Both the position numbers and the translations under genes were made by a program. A model generated the notes under the pieces. The model was not told where the DNA came from and ran no database searches. It saw only the letters and a program-made list of their open reading frames with translations. From Lutraria lutraria (Eukaryota > Mollusca > Bivalvia > Venerida > Mactridae), in assembly GCA_964023205.1 (NCBI GenBank), contig OZ026839.1, positions 12,616,386 to 12,680,385 on the forward strand: DNA of 64,000 nucleotides, written 5' to 3'. Within the stretch, counting starts at the first letter, position 1; every line of letters starts with the position of its first letter. Positions 12,846-26,400 of this stretch are shown in pieces.

Positions 12846-13746
12846 TTACCAAATTGAAATATAGAAGTTTTTGAAAACCAGTCTGAGAGTAAATGGTTTT
12901 AATATAGAGGAAATATTGAAAACCAGTCTGAGAGTAAATGATTGTAATATAGAGGAAATATTGAAAACCAGACTGAGAGTAAATGGCTGTAATATAGAGA
13001 AAATATTTAATACCAGTCTGAGAGTAAATGGTAGTAATATAGAGGAAATATTTAAAACCAGTCTGAGAGTAAATGGTTGTAATATAGAGGAAATATTGAA
13101 AACCGGTCTGAGAGTAAATGATTGTAATATAGAGAAAATATTTAATACCAGTCTGAGAGTAAATGGTTGTAATATAGAGAAAATATTTAATACCAGTCTG
13201 AGAGTAAATGATTGTAATATAGAGAAAATATTTAATACCAGTCTGAGAGTAAATGGTTGTAATATAGAGAAAATATTTAATACCAGTCTGAGAGTAAATG
13301 ATTGTAATATAGAGAAAATATTTAATACCAGTCTGAGAGTAAATGATTGTAATATAGAGGAAATATTTAATACCAGTCTGAAAGTAAATGGTTGTAATAT
13401 AGAAGAAGAAATATTTAAAACCAGTCTGAAAGTAAATGGTTGTAATATAGAGGAAATATTTAATACCAGTCTGAGAGTAAATGGTTGTAATATAGAGGAA
13501 ATATTTAATACCAGTCTGAGAGTAAATGGTTGTAATATAGAGAAAATATTTAATACCAGTCTGAGAGTAAATGATTGTAATATAGAGAAAATATTTAATA
13601 CCAGTCTGAGAGTAAATGATTGTAATATAGAGAAAATATTTAATACCAGTCTGAGAGTAAATGATTGTAATATAGAGGAAATATTTAAAACCAGTCTGAA
13701 AGTAAATGGTTGTAATATAGAAGAAGAAATATTTAAAACCAAGTAG
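12846..13746. repeat. 45-bp minisatellite, ~20 copies, open on both strands
   Basis: The unit (such as ACCAGTCTGAGAGTAAATGG plus 25 more bases) repeats about every 45 bp. Because 45 is divisible by three and the unit has no stop in one frame per strand, both strands stay open for about 290 codons: repeated TSLRVNGCNIEKIFN on plus and LNIFSILQSFTLRLV on minus. Variation is mostly G/D, K/E, R/K and N/K swaps in the plus frame. Two copies have an extra in-frame GAA. I see no splice signals, upstream exon or codon-level constraint, so I annotate it as non-coding satellite. Confidence 0.8.
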
Positions 13747-14838
13747 ATCCTGAAGTTTTTGCTTCGTGCTATTTCATTGAATATATTTGCTTTTTACTAA
13801 ATGTCATTTCATATAGATATTTGCAAAGAGCGATTTAGCTACATACAGGTATATTTTAACACTAGATTTAATACTATTATTCCAAAAGAGATACTTCTAA
13901 GAATGAAATGGAGATTTGAGCACAGAGATCATTTTCAATTTTGATAACCACAGGGCCAGTAGAGATGATTCTTGAACATGGCAGATTCAAAATTAAAAAC
14001 GCATCATTCATCAAATTTTATTTATTCAAAACAGCACATTTGTTCATATCACTTAATAGTATATACAATAGAGAATTCAACATTATAAAACTTTACTGAC
14101 CATTGATTGAATTTCTAAATTGAAAATAAACTATAAATTGATTAAACCACAAAATTAAAAATTCAAAGGGTGATAACTCTGCTAAAACAGCCCTTTTTAT
14201 CAAGTTTTATTGAATACCAATCAGCAGTATGGCAGATAAAACCACAACCATTTTGTGACAGACAGGACAAAATAGAATACTGAAGAGATATATAATAACA
14301 AGTAGTGTTTGTGAAACACGGATGTCCCTTTTGGCTTCGACCTTTGATCTAGTTTCCTCAAAATCTTTTTTCTCAAGTTACCTACTCTATTATTTGGTCA
14401 AGCAACCATAAACATAAAAAAAATCTAGCCGTAGTAACCTGTTATCAATTAATGAATTTTTTATCAAAAAGAATTTGACTTTCTTATTTGTGATAAAGAA
14501 AATAAACAAGAAATACAAAAATTCATTGAGAATTGGAACTTTTTCAAACACCTAAAGTATCAATTATGGTACCAGTAAATTCTTAAACAGTTACAGACCA
14601 GTACAAATCTAAACGATTCTCATTACTGTCTCAGTACCTGGTACAGGTGTCCAACCCTATTCATTTCCTTATTCCATTTTTTTTTGTATTCAAAACAAGC
14701 AATACAGTGTAAACAAAAAACCTTACCTACCTACTGTAAGTTATGGTCACTTAACCACAAACAGAATTTTATAAGGAAGGCCCCAGCAAAAAAGTATTTA
14801 TACACTAGATTAGAAAGTGGCCCTATGGGTTTCATCTT

Positions 14839-15019
14839 CAGTGAAACCTGTGAACAAAAGTCACCCTTGGAGAGACAAAATGTGGCCTTTATTGACAGGT
14901 TGCCTTTATTTGGAAGTCATTTTAAATTAAATAAGTGATAGTTCTAAAATGAATGAATGGCCTTTATATTCACAGGGTGGCCTTTACTAGGAGATGGCCA
15001 CTAGCACAGGTTTGACTAC
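14839..15019. mobile_element. MITE, 'CAGTCAAACCTGTG' family
   Basis: A complete copy: CAGTGAAACCTGTGA at the left and CACAGGTTTGACTA at the right. 'tggccttt' occurs in several orientation-consistent subrepeats inside. About 181 bp and non-coding. Confidence 0.65.
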
Positions 15020-15689
15020 ACAATGTGATCCTCAAAAATAGCTAATATGCCTCAGTTATACAATAACTTGTTAGATATTCTCAAATTAAACAAAGTAAAA
15101 ATATTTGTAAAGCATATCAATCATATGTATTTGAACATTAGCATAAAACCTTAAATAGTAAATATAGGGACAAAATAACTTCAGAACCTTAAAATTCAGT
15201 CAAAATAGAAACTACAAAAGATTTTGACACTAGTTTGATGTTAAAATCAATATAAAATCTCAATTTTAGTTTTAGCCACATTTACCAGATACAATGATTC
15301 TGTACAATATTCTAAAAAAAATCAATTAAATTTTTTGTTTACCTTACTTTTATTCTTGAATAATTAACGACAACTGAAATTCAGGATAAATATTAATAAT
15401 GACATCTTTATCAAATTTATATGTTTATGAATATATCATTAACATAACATCAAGGCAGGAGACAATAGCTGTAAAATAATGTCAGATATAAATTATAATA
15501 TGACGACAATGAATTCAATTCATACTTTTACTTTCTTACTTGTATAATAAACGTATACATGTATGTATGTACAAAAAGCAAGGGGTTTTATATACAAATT
15601 TCTTGAAAACATACAATTAAACAGGATGTAAATAAAATAGAACTCATGTATATCAAAAGCAAATCCACAACATTGAATCAAGTCTACCC

Positions 15690-15915
15690 ATAAATCACAC
15701 ATCTGTACATTTGACCTTGACCTTTGACCTACTGACCTCAATATCTTCAGAGGTCATCTTCATGTAATGACCAACCTCTCTAACAAATCTGAGTCGCTTA
15801 GGCCAAATAGTTCTTTGCTAAGTTATTGCTCGAACAAGGTTTGATAACGGACCGACCAACCAATCGACATGTGCAAAGCAATATACCCGTTTTTTCTCTC
15901 CAAAAGGGGGTATAA
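15690..15915. repeat. TGACC-rich repeat fragment
   Basis: Contains TGACCTTGACCTTTGACCT (15712-15730), a 'gaccgaccaaccaatcgac' stretch and a 3' end 'ccaaaagggggtataataa' like other repeats in this window that end in 'gggggtataataa'. Confidence 0.5.
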
Positions 15916-17185
15916 TAACATAAAGTTAGCATTGCTGAAATGCTGCAATGTCAGTCCACATAAAACTAATATACCCCACCCACAGACCTGGACACGGTAT
16001 CAATTTTCACATACAGTAACATTCCAATATTATATAATAACAAAATGACAGAAACAAAATTAGGAATATTTACACAGAAAGTGAATTTCACAATCAAGTT
16101 GATATTATGGACAGATATAAACCATGTGCACTACCAGTCAAATGGATGACATCATTGAACTGCCTGCCACCAATGTGAGAACAAATGTGATTTTAATGTT
16201 TTTTGGGTAGGTAACAAATGATATAAAAAATGAAATGAGTTTGATTTTTAGTTTTTGGCTGATAAAAATTTTATAATTACAGTATGAACACAGGTTCATA
16301 ACCAACCTATAAAGTGATTTTTTAAAAAATGTAATACCTCAAATCGTGACAAGATATCCCAAGATATTTTCAATAAATACAAATTTAAACTGATCAACAC
16401 AACACATATATTGCAAAAATATGTTTGCTCCTTGAAATAAAATGGTAGCAATTCCATTCCTCTTGAAATATCTTAAAACATCTCATATTCTTCAAAGAAT
16501 TTCTCAAGCTTCTGATCTGATGATTCAAAGAACAGTTATCTTATCAACCAATGAAAATGATGTATTCTAAGAACAGTTATTTATTCAACCAATGAAAAGG
16601 GAGTATTTTAAGTAAAGCTACCTAATCAACCAATGACAAAAGGTAGACTAAGACTGATCTTAATGCTCTGAGATAATCAACAATCATACATTATAAAGTG
16701 AAGTTACTTTAAGGGTCAGATACAAAAAGGGGTTTCATAAGGGAGTCTAAGGTCAATGAGAGGTATGATCAGAACACAAAAATTTGGGAGACAAAATAAA
16801 ATAAGGACGGTAAAAAATATGTTTCAAAAAAAATTCAGGCTCAAAACACATAATATAGATTAACCACAGACATTTATAATACGGAGTGATTAACAACGTG
16901 CAAATGTCTAAATACAATGAACAAGTTTACAATTCTTTTAACATTAAATAGCAAAATCAAATCATATGGGGAAAATATGAGAACAATCCTATAAGATGAC
17001 ACGCCATACCAAATTAATAAAACCTTGCTTAGCCAAATTCAAAATGAAGTATCCGATCTTCATTGTTTTGACGCTTAATCTCATAATCCAAATCCAACAG
17101 GAAAAGTGCAAATATTCTGATAATAACAGCCATACACTTTCAAGAGGGTTATTTTGATTGACATGTTCTCATTCTCGTAACCAAG

Positions 17186-17191
17186 TTTATT
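17186..17191 (-). terminator. Possible HSF1 polyadenylation signal
   Basis: AATAAA on the minus strand about 287 bases downstream of the HSF1 stop. Other AT-rich candidates exist, so this is a weak call. Confidence 0.3.
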
Positions 17192-17477
17192 AATTTGGCA
17201 TGGCCTAGAAGTTGATGTATATGTTGAACACTTTACATTTACACTCGTATAACTCGCATGTACAGAACCACATGGATTGTTAGCACTTGCAATGTTATAT
17301 TTTAAAGCAAGGAACGTTTTTATAAGTTTATCTTAGCCATGAGTATGATCACACTCATAAAAACATAAGGTCATACAACACTACAATCTTAGGTGAGATA
17401 ACTTATATAATGATGCCAAATTTACCGAAAATAAAAAACAAAACTCGTATAGTATCTTAAATATCTAAAACAATATC

Positions 17478-20400
17478 TTAAATAACAGAATCTAAAACAG
17501 AGGTTGTGTCTAACGAATCAAAAGTGTCGTCTTGTTCGTCGGTGTTAATGAATGACATGGGATCTATTGTCTGCGGCGTCTCGTCTGTAAATGACGGAAT
17601 TGCGATACTGGTATCTGGTGCCACTGCAATGGAATTCTTAGCCTCGTTTTCATTGTCGATGATATCAGTCAGATCTGCGATGTTGGACAGGAAATTTTCT
17701 GCAGGATGGAACTGTACGAGTTCATTGCCTAAAAAAAGTACAATAAAAATTTAATGCATGTAAAATTTTCAATCAGATCATCAATACAACCTCTCCACAG
17801 TGGCCCTCTCTTCAGTAACATCCTCTCTGAAACAACAGCATGAGTTTTTCCCACTGCATGATTTAACTATTAATTTAATCTGTCAAGAGCTGCAACCTCT
17901 CATTACAACATAACTTTGTTACTCCAAAAGAGTGATGCTTTGGAAAGGTTGCACTGTACTTATAAATCAGATTAAAATTAAAATATCATTTTGTAACTTC
18001 CTCAGGAAATATGATTTAACATGTCATATTATAAATAGCTCTTGAAATATGTACAGTATGTCTCTTTCTAAAAATGGAATATAAAGTCATTTATTATATT
18101 CTTTATATCACATTTGAAGAATCAAATTAGTTAATTTATCAATAATCCTCTATGTCTAGTTGTAATAAATAAAGGATAACCATGAATAATGATATGAGAC
18201 TTCTTAAGTTCAGACATAACTATCACTCTGCCAAAATGAACTAGAGCTGTCACAGAGGTGACTAATACCCCCACCGCTGCTTTGACACTAAGAAACTGAA
18301 TGCAACATTATACTACACAGCTAAGTTCAAGGGGACATAACTCTGCAATGAGTGAATAGATGGACACGAAAATTGTGTCTAGCACATCTACACTTGATAG
18401 TGATAACATATTTCAAGTTTAATTGCCATCGCTTAAAAAATGTGGAAGTAATTCACTCCACAAACTTTATGCGGACAGACCGACTGACCGACCAACAGAG
18501 TGACTCCAAAATACGCCCTCTCAAACTTTGTTTGCGGAGATATAAGAAAAGCCACGATCAAGACACTGACAATCAATAAAGGTTATCATACATGAAATGA
18601 TCCTAATCAGTAAACTGAACCATTGACTACCGGGATTCATCCAGTAATGACTCAAGAGTTATCTCCCTTTGCAACAGAATTTGATCAGTTCTAATTTTCA
18701 CAGGGGTTTAATAGTCAACTTGTCCAACTTCAATAGCAGAGTAAGACATAAGGCATATACCTGGATAGAAGCAGTGACCTTCTTTTAAATAGCTAGACAG
18801 TTTCCTCACATATGATATGTGGTCCCAGGTGAGATTCTAACTCAACAGTGACCATAACCACTCAACCCCTGAGGTACCTAGCATGTGATTATAACCAAAC
18901 CAATAACAGGTTCATTTTTCACATCTTGGTACTTTATACAGTTCATACCAATGATCTGGTAATGTAATTGTTTGTTTGAGTTTTACGCCCTTTTCAACAG
19001 TGTGAGTCATATGAGGCAGATAATTCACCTATTAACCATCATTCCTGGGAAGAACCAGTGCTAGACTGCCATCCTCTGTAAGCAACTGCCTACTTTCTCA
19101 TATAAAGAGTCATCGTCGGTAGCAGGGCTCAAACTCACGACCCTCTATCAGCGAGAGGTTACAGTGATTTGAAGTCAGAGACCTTAACAACTTGACCATG
19201 GAAACTTCACTAAGTTTGCATAAATGAAAGATAAACTCTTTATATCAAGTGAGAACATACAAAAACATACCAGAAATATTGTTAGGATTTGTGCCAGAGA
19301 GAATACTTGGGGCACTCAAGGTACCATCTTTATCCATATCACCAAGCAACTGGAAAAAGCAATAACAAACAATTGGATTACATAATGGTATTCATTGTTT
19401 ACAATCAAAGAATATTATAATTTCAGTTTGAAAGGATAAGACAATGTTATTTTTCAATGAGTTTTATTAAAACAATTATTCATTATTGTTCAGGATGAAT
19501 TGATGTATTTGTACATTAAAATTTGCACAATGAAGATATTTGTGGGTCAGTAACAATATGAACTACTCGGCGTTTGTCTAATGAAAGTGCCTCGGACATA
19601 ATAGGCAGGCCGCCATTTTGTTGTAGTACTTCACGGGCTACTTTCCAACATGGCTGACCCTGGGAGTCTAACGAGGGAAACAACATGTTTCTCTTTTCAT
19701 GGGAATATGATACCCATTTTATCAATCGCAAACGATAAACACCAGTCTGAAATCATACGAAAACTAGCACCTAGTATTGAAAAAGCGGTTATCGGACACC
19801 AAAATTTGTAACCCTACACTTGCAATTTCTCAACTTTGTAACAATTTTAACAGAAAGATTAAAGGGGATTTAACTCAGTCTAAGTGGTTACATGACCATT
19901 TAAAACAAAGATTTGTACTTACATTCTCCACAGACACAGGAACATTGTTTTCAGAACTGAACAACTGAAAAAAAAAATGTTCAAGAAATTTATAGAAAAG
20001 TATTAAATAACTGCTAGAAACTAGCTTCTGAACAGTTTATCTATAGATCAATAAGAAATGTATCCCTAGAAAAAAAAACATGTACAAAAAATACCAACAA
20101 TTCCAAAATTCTACCTTCCCAAAAACATGCTGACACATTTACACACAAAAAACATAAAGGTCAAAGCACAGTCTCAACAAAGGGTACCCTCATGGAATTC
20201 TTTGCAGCAAAGCTACACATGGTTTTCAATATCAAGACAGTCTTGCAATAACCTAAGGTCATATATATCAAGAATATAATTGATAAAATTACCAAAAAAT
20301 CTGAGTAAGAGAAAACATTCTTGACGGCTCATTTCTTTCAGTTTTCAGAATTTACCAGTATCTGGCAGATTACACAGTAAGTAAGAGAAACTATTCACAG

Positions 20401-23400
20401 CAGCATAAAGTTCTAACAAGAAAATTAATCAAAAGAGAAGAATAAAACTGACTACATACTGATAACAAAGTACTGGGATCAAAGTTGTATTGTCCGCCTA
20501 AAATGTCTTTTAAACCATTGATATCATCTTGTAAATTATCAATCTGACCAGACAGCTCAAACCTGAAATATAAATTTAAACTAATAAGTGATTTTCAAGC
20601 AAAATATATATAAATATGTCTCCCATTCAAGAGTTGATTATTTGTTAAAAATTGCGAAAATCTGGATTATGAGCAACATGACCTTAAACCTGTTGATGCC
20701 AAAGTCAAGGTCAAAATCTTTTTACCATACACTTCTTTTGAATGGCCAACTATGTTACTTCTGTTTCAAGTCCATATTTTAAGTCCAAGGCATAATATTG
20801 AAAGAGATCAGATTATTTTTAAATTTATGATGAAAAAATACAAAATTTGATAATAAGAAAAGTAACCAAAAATAATCCTTTTGTATCATTGAATAGGAGT
20901 CATAATTATGTTACATGAATAAGGTATAAGAACTGTGTCATATACAACCAAACATATTAATTTAAAGGTCATCACATGAACAGAGGTCTCTTGTTGATAC
21001 ACATTTATTGAAACAGTACACCAAACTAGAGCTGTCACAGAGGTGGCTAATACCCCTGCCGCCGCTTTGACCCTATTACTGCGATTGTGCACTATACAAC
21101 TAAGTTCAGGGGGACATAACTCTGCAATGAGTAAATCGCTGGGCATGAAAATTGTGTCTTGCACATCTACACTTCATGGTGATAACATATTCCAAGTTTC
21201 ATTGCAATAGCTTAAAAAATGTGGAAGTAGTTCCATCCACAAACTTTATGCGGACGGACGGACGGACCGACCGGCCTACAGAGGGACTCCAATAAACCCC
21301 CTCTAAAACTTTGTTTGCGGGGGTATAATAAGCATGTAAATAAAACATGAAAGCATATACATGGTGATGAAACAGGAAAACCTAGATATGAATACCACAT
21401 ACCCAGTTCGTCTCATTACCACATTGAAATGCAGACAATATGTTGCACTAGGTAAAAAATAGGTTGCCATTACAGTACAACCTCTGTAGAACAACACCCT
21501 GTGGGAGCTGCAAATATTGACCGTTGTTTAGAGGTTGTTGCTGTACTGAGGTTAAATTTATAGTAAATGTCAGCTATGGGAAATTTTGAAGGTGTTGTTT
21601 AAGAGAAGTTGTTGCTAAACAGAGGTTAAATTTATAGTAAATGTCAGCTTACGGGAATTTTGAAGGTGTTGTTATAGAGAGGATGTTGCTATACAGAGGG
21701 CCACTCTGGAGAGTTTGTACTGTATAATGTGTTTTATAATGAGGTTGCCTATATCAAGGCAATCACAAGGTATTGTTTTACAGTATACAAGCAATTAAAG
21801 GTGCTTAAGAATTGCTAGAAACAATAGGATAATCATGCCATATTATTCAGATCAAGGGAGGTAAGATATTCTAAACATACATGGCTTTTTCACAGGTAAT
21901 AAAAAGGTTGGTTTGCAGTAACCTGACAATCTCACTCTAAAATAAATGCCTTTATACTACCCACTGATAAAAGTTTGGATCATCAACTCATATAACCACC
22001 AAACAAAAATTTTATAAAGATGGTTAGAAGCCATTTTTATAACATTTTGTTAAGATATACAACTCCCAACTGATTTCAGGATATGCCCTAAACCCCTAAA
22101 AGTCCCTGAATAAGAAAGACATCTTCGGGTCACAATGACCCATAAACAAAATTCAGAGAGTAGACCCTGGAGACAGCTAAGAAAACAAGGGCAAACTGGA
22201 TGTAAATCAATGTGCTCCTTCATGTATGAAAGACATCACCTGGAATCCTTAACATGAAAAGGCTTAAATAAAGGAGCGCATTAAACTTCATTTAGGCATC
22301 AGTCTAAGCTGATTTGTTTGCTTGTTTAAGTTTTACACCCCTTTTCAACTGTCAGAGACAGTTCACCTAACCATCATTCCTGGGAAGAACCAGTACTAGA
22401 CTTCAATCCTTAATAATAACTGCCTACTATCTCACACACATAAAGAGACATGGTCGGTAGCTGGGGCTCGAACCCACGACCCTCTATCAGTGAGAGGTTG
22501 AAGTTGGGGCTCGAACCCACAACCCTCAATCAGTGATAGGGAGGTTGAGGTGATTTGAAGTCAGTCAATCTAAGCTAGCCCTAACAAAATCACTGTCAAA
22601 GTGTCTAAATGAACATAAATCTATAATTATGTCAAGATTTTTTACAGAAATGAAGGATAACAGTATTCTCCATTAGAATCAACTTTGTACAAATATCATT
22701 TTCACGTCATATGTTTCAATGACAGTGTTTGATCTTACAACCATTCTGGTTAAAAGTCAAGCTGAAAAATTAAACAATGTAACCACTGAACAGTTGTCAG
22801 GAAACAGAAGTTTACGGTATAAGTATCACACATCTGGTCAATAAACTTACGGTGAGGTAGAATAATAGTTCGTTCTTTCAGCAATAGGATGTTCTCTCAT
22901 GTATCTGAATATATATAACACAGGTCTCAAATACACAAATACAACAATGGTCATACATGAGTTTTACGACATGTAATAATGACGAGTTTTAACCCATCAA
23001 CAATCAGCATGAAGGTCCTAATCAATACATTAAGATATGATATGGCAAAGAAGATAGACATATTTATAGGAAACAGACAAAACAAGGGTAAGCCAATATG
23101 CCCCCCCCCCCCAACTTTCAGAGTTGCGGCACAAAAAAAACATGCATACATTGTATTGAGTAGAGCTATGAATGAAGGTGTTTCTCATTACCCAACCAAC
23201 ACATTAAGATCTAGAAGTAAAAAGGTGCTAACAATGAAGCTGACTATAGTACCCCACCCTCAACGATCAAGCAAATAAAGAAGAGATGTCAACGATGGTG
23301 ACTTTCATATCCCACCCACTAATTAGCAATGCAAAAATGGTCAAGGAAATTGTACACATCAAAGAGGATAATTGAATTAATGACACAAAAAATGAAAAAT

Positions 23401-26400
23401 TAAGTAATGTACTTGTCGGGACTTTTCTTGGACTTAAGTTTATTTTCTTATTAAATGAGGATGACAAAGAATCTGAAATGATTGCTTAATTTGAATCAGA
23501 GATTTTTTCAATTTTAATAAATGAATTTATTTAACAAATCTCTAGTGTACAAATACTTGTTTTCAATCAGAGCAGAGCATTCTCAGGAAATGAGTATTCC
23601 CATTATATTGATCAAATCTTTTAGAGAAATGAGAAAAAAGCTCCAAAATGCAAACAGCACCTAATTTCTGTCAACAACTTTAATAGACTGAATGATCATA
23701 TTGGTTTATTGCAATTTATCATATATTGATAAAATATTACTAATACATAGTTCCCACATCTACAATATTTACCTCCCTTGGAGGCCATCTTTGTTGGCAA
23801 ATTCAACAAGCATTGATAGAAGATACTTATGTTTTTGTTTTGATGATTCTAAATACATGATATTTATATGTGACAAATACATTTTCTTAAACCTGATGTG
23901 CTTATGGCCTTAACAACTTCATTATTAAGTTATCTTTTATAAATTGAGTCATTTAATAACCAATTTTCTTATTTTGTCTATTAAGCATATAAGAAATTTG
24001 CTACACCGGTAACTAAGATGGCTGCCAAGGGAGGTAAATATTGTAGATATTGGAACAAATGCGAATCTAAATAATTAATAATACATACTTGTCAAGAACA
24101 TTAGAGTTTGAAGATTCGTCCAGTGGAGGTAGATTGGCAGCATCCTCAACTTGTAATAAGTTGCTTAAGTCTGAGGTACTGTCTCCAAGGACGTCCTGAA
24201 GTAAATACATAAAACTACAACAACACATGAATTAGCAAAGATTCATGGTAAGTAACTAAGCACACTTCGATTCATATATAATTTTTACAATTTTTTTTTT
24301 TTTTAATTCGACATCCCGTAACCACTTTTCACAATCCTAAACTGGATTTAAAAAAATTGTATCCATGAAGCCAACTAAAATATAAATCTGGAAGAAACTT
24401 TAGGCTTTTAATTAAACACTCTACTACAATAAAATGTTTAATAAATTGAAAAGTTTAATCAAATTAAATGATAAGGATCAATCAAAGGCTGAAAGACTAC
24501 AAAGTTGAAGACAAATAACTTACGATGAATTTTGATGGGGAAACTTTCTCAATGGACAGAGCCTGTGAAGAATTTGCTGGACTAGCCACTGTCCTATCAA
24601 AGTTGGGTAGGGAAATACCAGACATTTCGGAGGGGTCAAGGACAGATTGTGTCACAACAGGTTTGCTGTAATTATGTGTGTCAATAGTTGCAGAGCCGGT
24701 AAGAGAAGTAGGGCTGTCTATGACCTCTTGTATGACTGGACCCATCATGTTTTCAGAAGTGACGGCAGACTGAAATTCAAACAAGATTTACCACACATAA
24801 ATAAATGGATATATACAGTCAAACATGTGAGCAAAGCCATTCTTTGGGAAATACAAAATATGGCCTTTATTGACAGGTGGCCTTTGTTTGGGGGTCATTT
24901 TGTTCTAAATATTCAATGATGGTTTTAAAGGAATGGACTTTGTTCACAGGGTGGCCTATTTCAGAGGTGGCCACAAATACTGCTCTGACTGTATACACTT
25001 TTACCAACTTTAAGAAAGTAATATAAAAACCTACATGTATATATCAACTGAGAAGCAGGTTTTTTTACTTACTATCTCTCATTGACCTATCAAGTTTAAA
25101 TTCATTACTGTTAAATCAATTGTATAACAAATTAAATCTTAATAATAAATGGCTGTTTTCTAAGCTACACACTAGCACATAAGTACCAAGGAGTGCCCAA
25201 ATCATGAATGAATCACACATTGAACAAGATTCAAACCTACAACCAATAGACCAGCTATCTACCCATAGACCACAACACCTTTCTACGCATCAACTTATCA
25301 ATAGGTTTCCAATATCAATAATACAATAAATACATATAATTCTAAAGATTTGGAAGACAAATTTGTTTTTGGTTACCCGACCTTCACCAAATTTTCCCTG
25401 CAACCCTTGACTTTTTATTAGCCTGAGGAACCAAAAATCCACTTTCTCACTTTTTGTATCTGTTCACAGGCTTTTGAGAGCAAAATTAAGCCCTAACCTA
25501 TCTACCCTATCTTTAATGAGCAAGGCACTTGAAACAAACAATTTTTCTAGGCTTTATCTATTATTTCATAATTTATTCATTCATACATACATTGACAGAT
25601 TTCACCACATAATTCTGTGGGTTGTCAAGCTCCTCTATTGACAGTTGCTTGCTGTACTTGGGTCGCTTCGCTGCTGACACCTGACTCGCATCGTTTATCA
25701 TTAGCGGCATTTTCCTCTTTGACAGCGATGTACCCGGCATGCCAGGATTCCCGCCAACAAGATGTACCATAAATTGAATAAGCTGAAGAAGAAAAGGTAC
25801 CTTGTTAATAATTAATAAGTAAAATTACCCTGTCTACATAGTGTACAACAATTATCTATATTTTGATAATGCTTTAAGCTAGGATTGATAGCATAACAGA
25901 CATAATCATACCATGATATGAAAACCAAACACATAATGTATGATAGTGTACAGAATTAACATGGGGGGTTTTAGGACAAGAGGAAGACACTAGGCGCTCG
26001 TTAAAAGGGAAAAATACACAAAAGAGACAAATTTTAACTACCGGTAAGCAGATAAGGGAAACATAATTGGGGGGGGGGGGGGGGGGGGGAAGACACTGAC
26101 TGTCAGTGTCACTTTCTTAGTAAAAAACAACTTCTGAGAATATATAGAATAGAAAGTTAACATTTATCAGCACGATTCAAATTTTTTGACCTGGAGATCA
26201 TGATAAGCATGTCTTATACAAATTGCAGCTGAAACTTACTGAAACATCCACTGCACATAACATCAGATCTTACTTACTTTGAGATACAATACAAAGAATC
26301 AGAGGGGAATAGCAACTGTTTCTGTACGAAAAATTTAATTGATATACATAATATGATAATTAAAAGTATGTTAATTAGTCAGTTTGTCAAATCCCAATTC

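Larger units (their letters stand above)
13747..17185. other. Intergenic 3' of HSF1, repeats only
   Basis: Apart from the repeats at 14839-15019 and 15690-15915, I see only AT-rich unique sequence with no exon-like open frame. Confidence 0.55.

Noticed and set aside
12871..13746. 291-codon repeat protein on either strand
   Set aside because: Explained by a stop-free 45-bp tandem unit; both strands are equally open and there is no gene structure around it.
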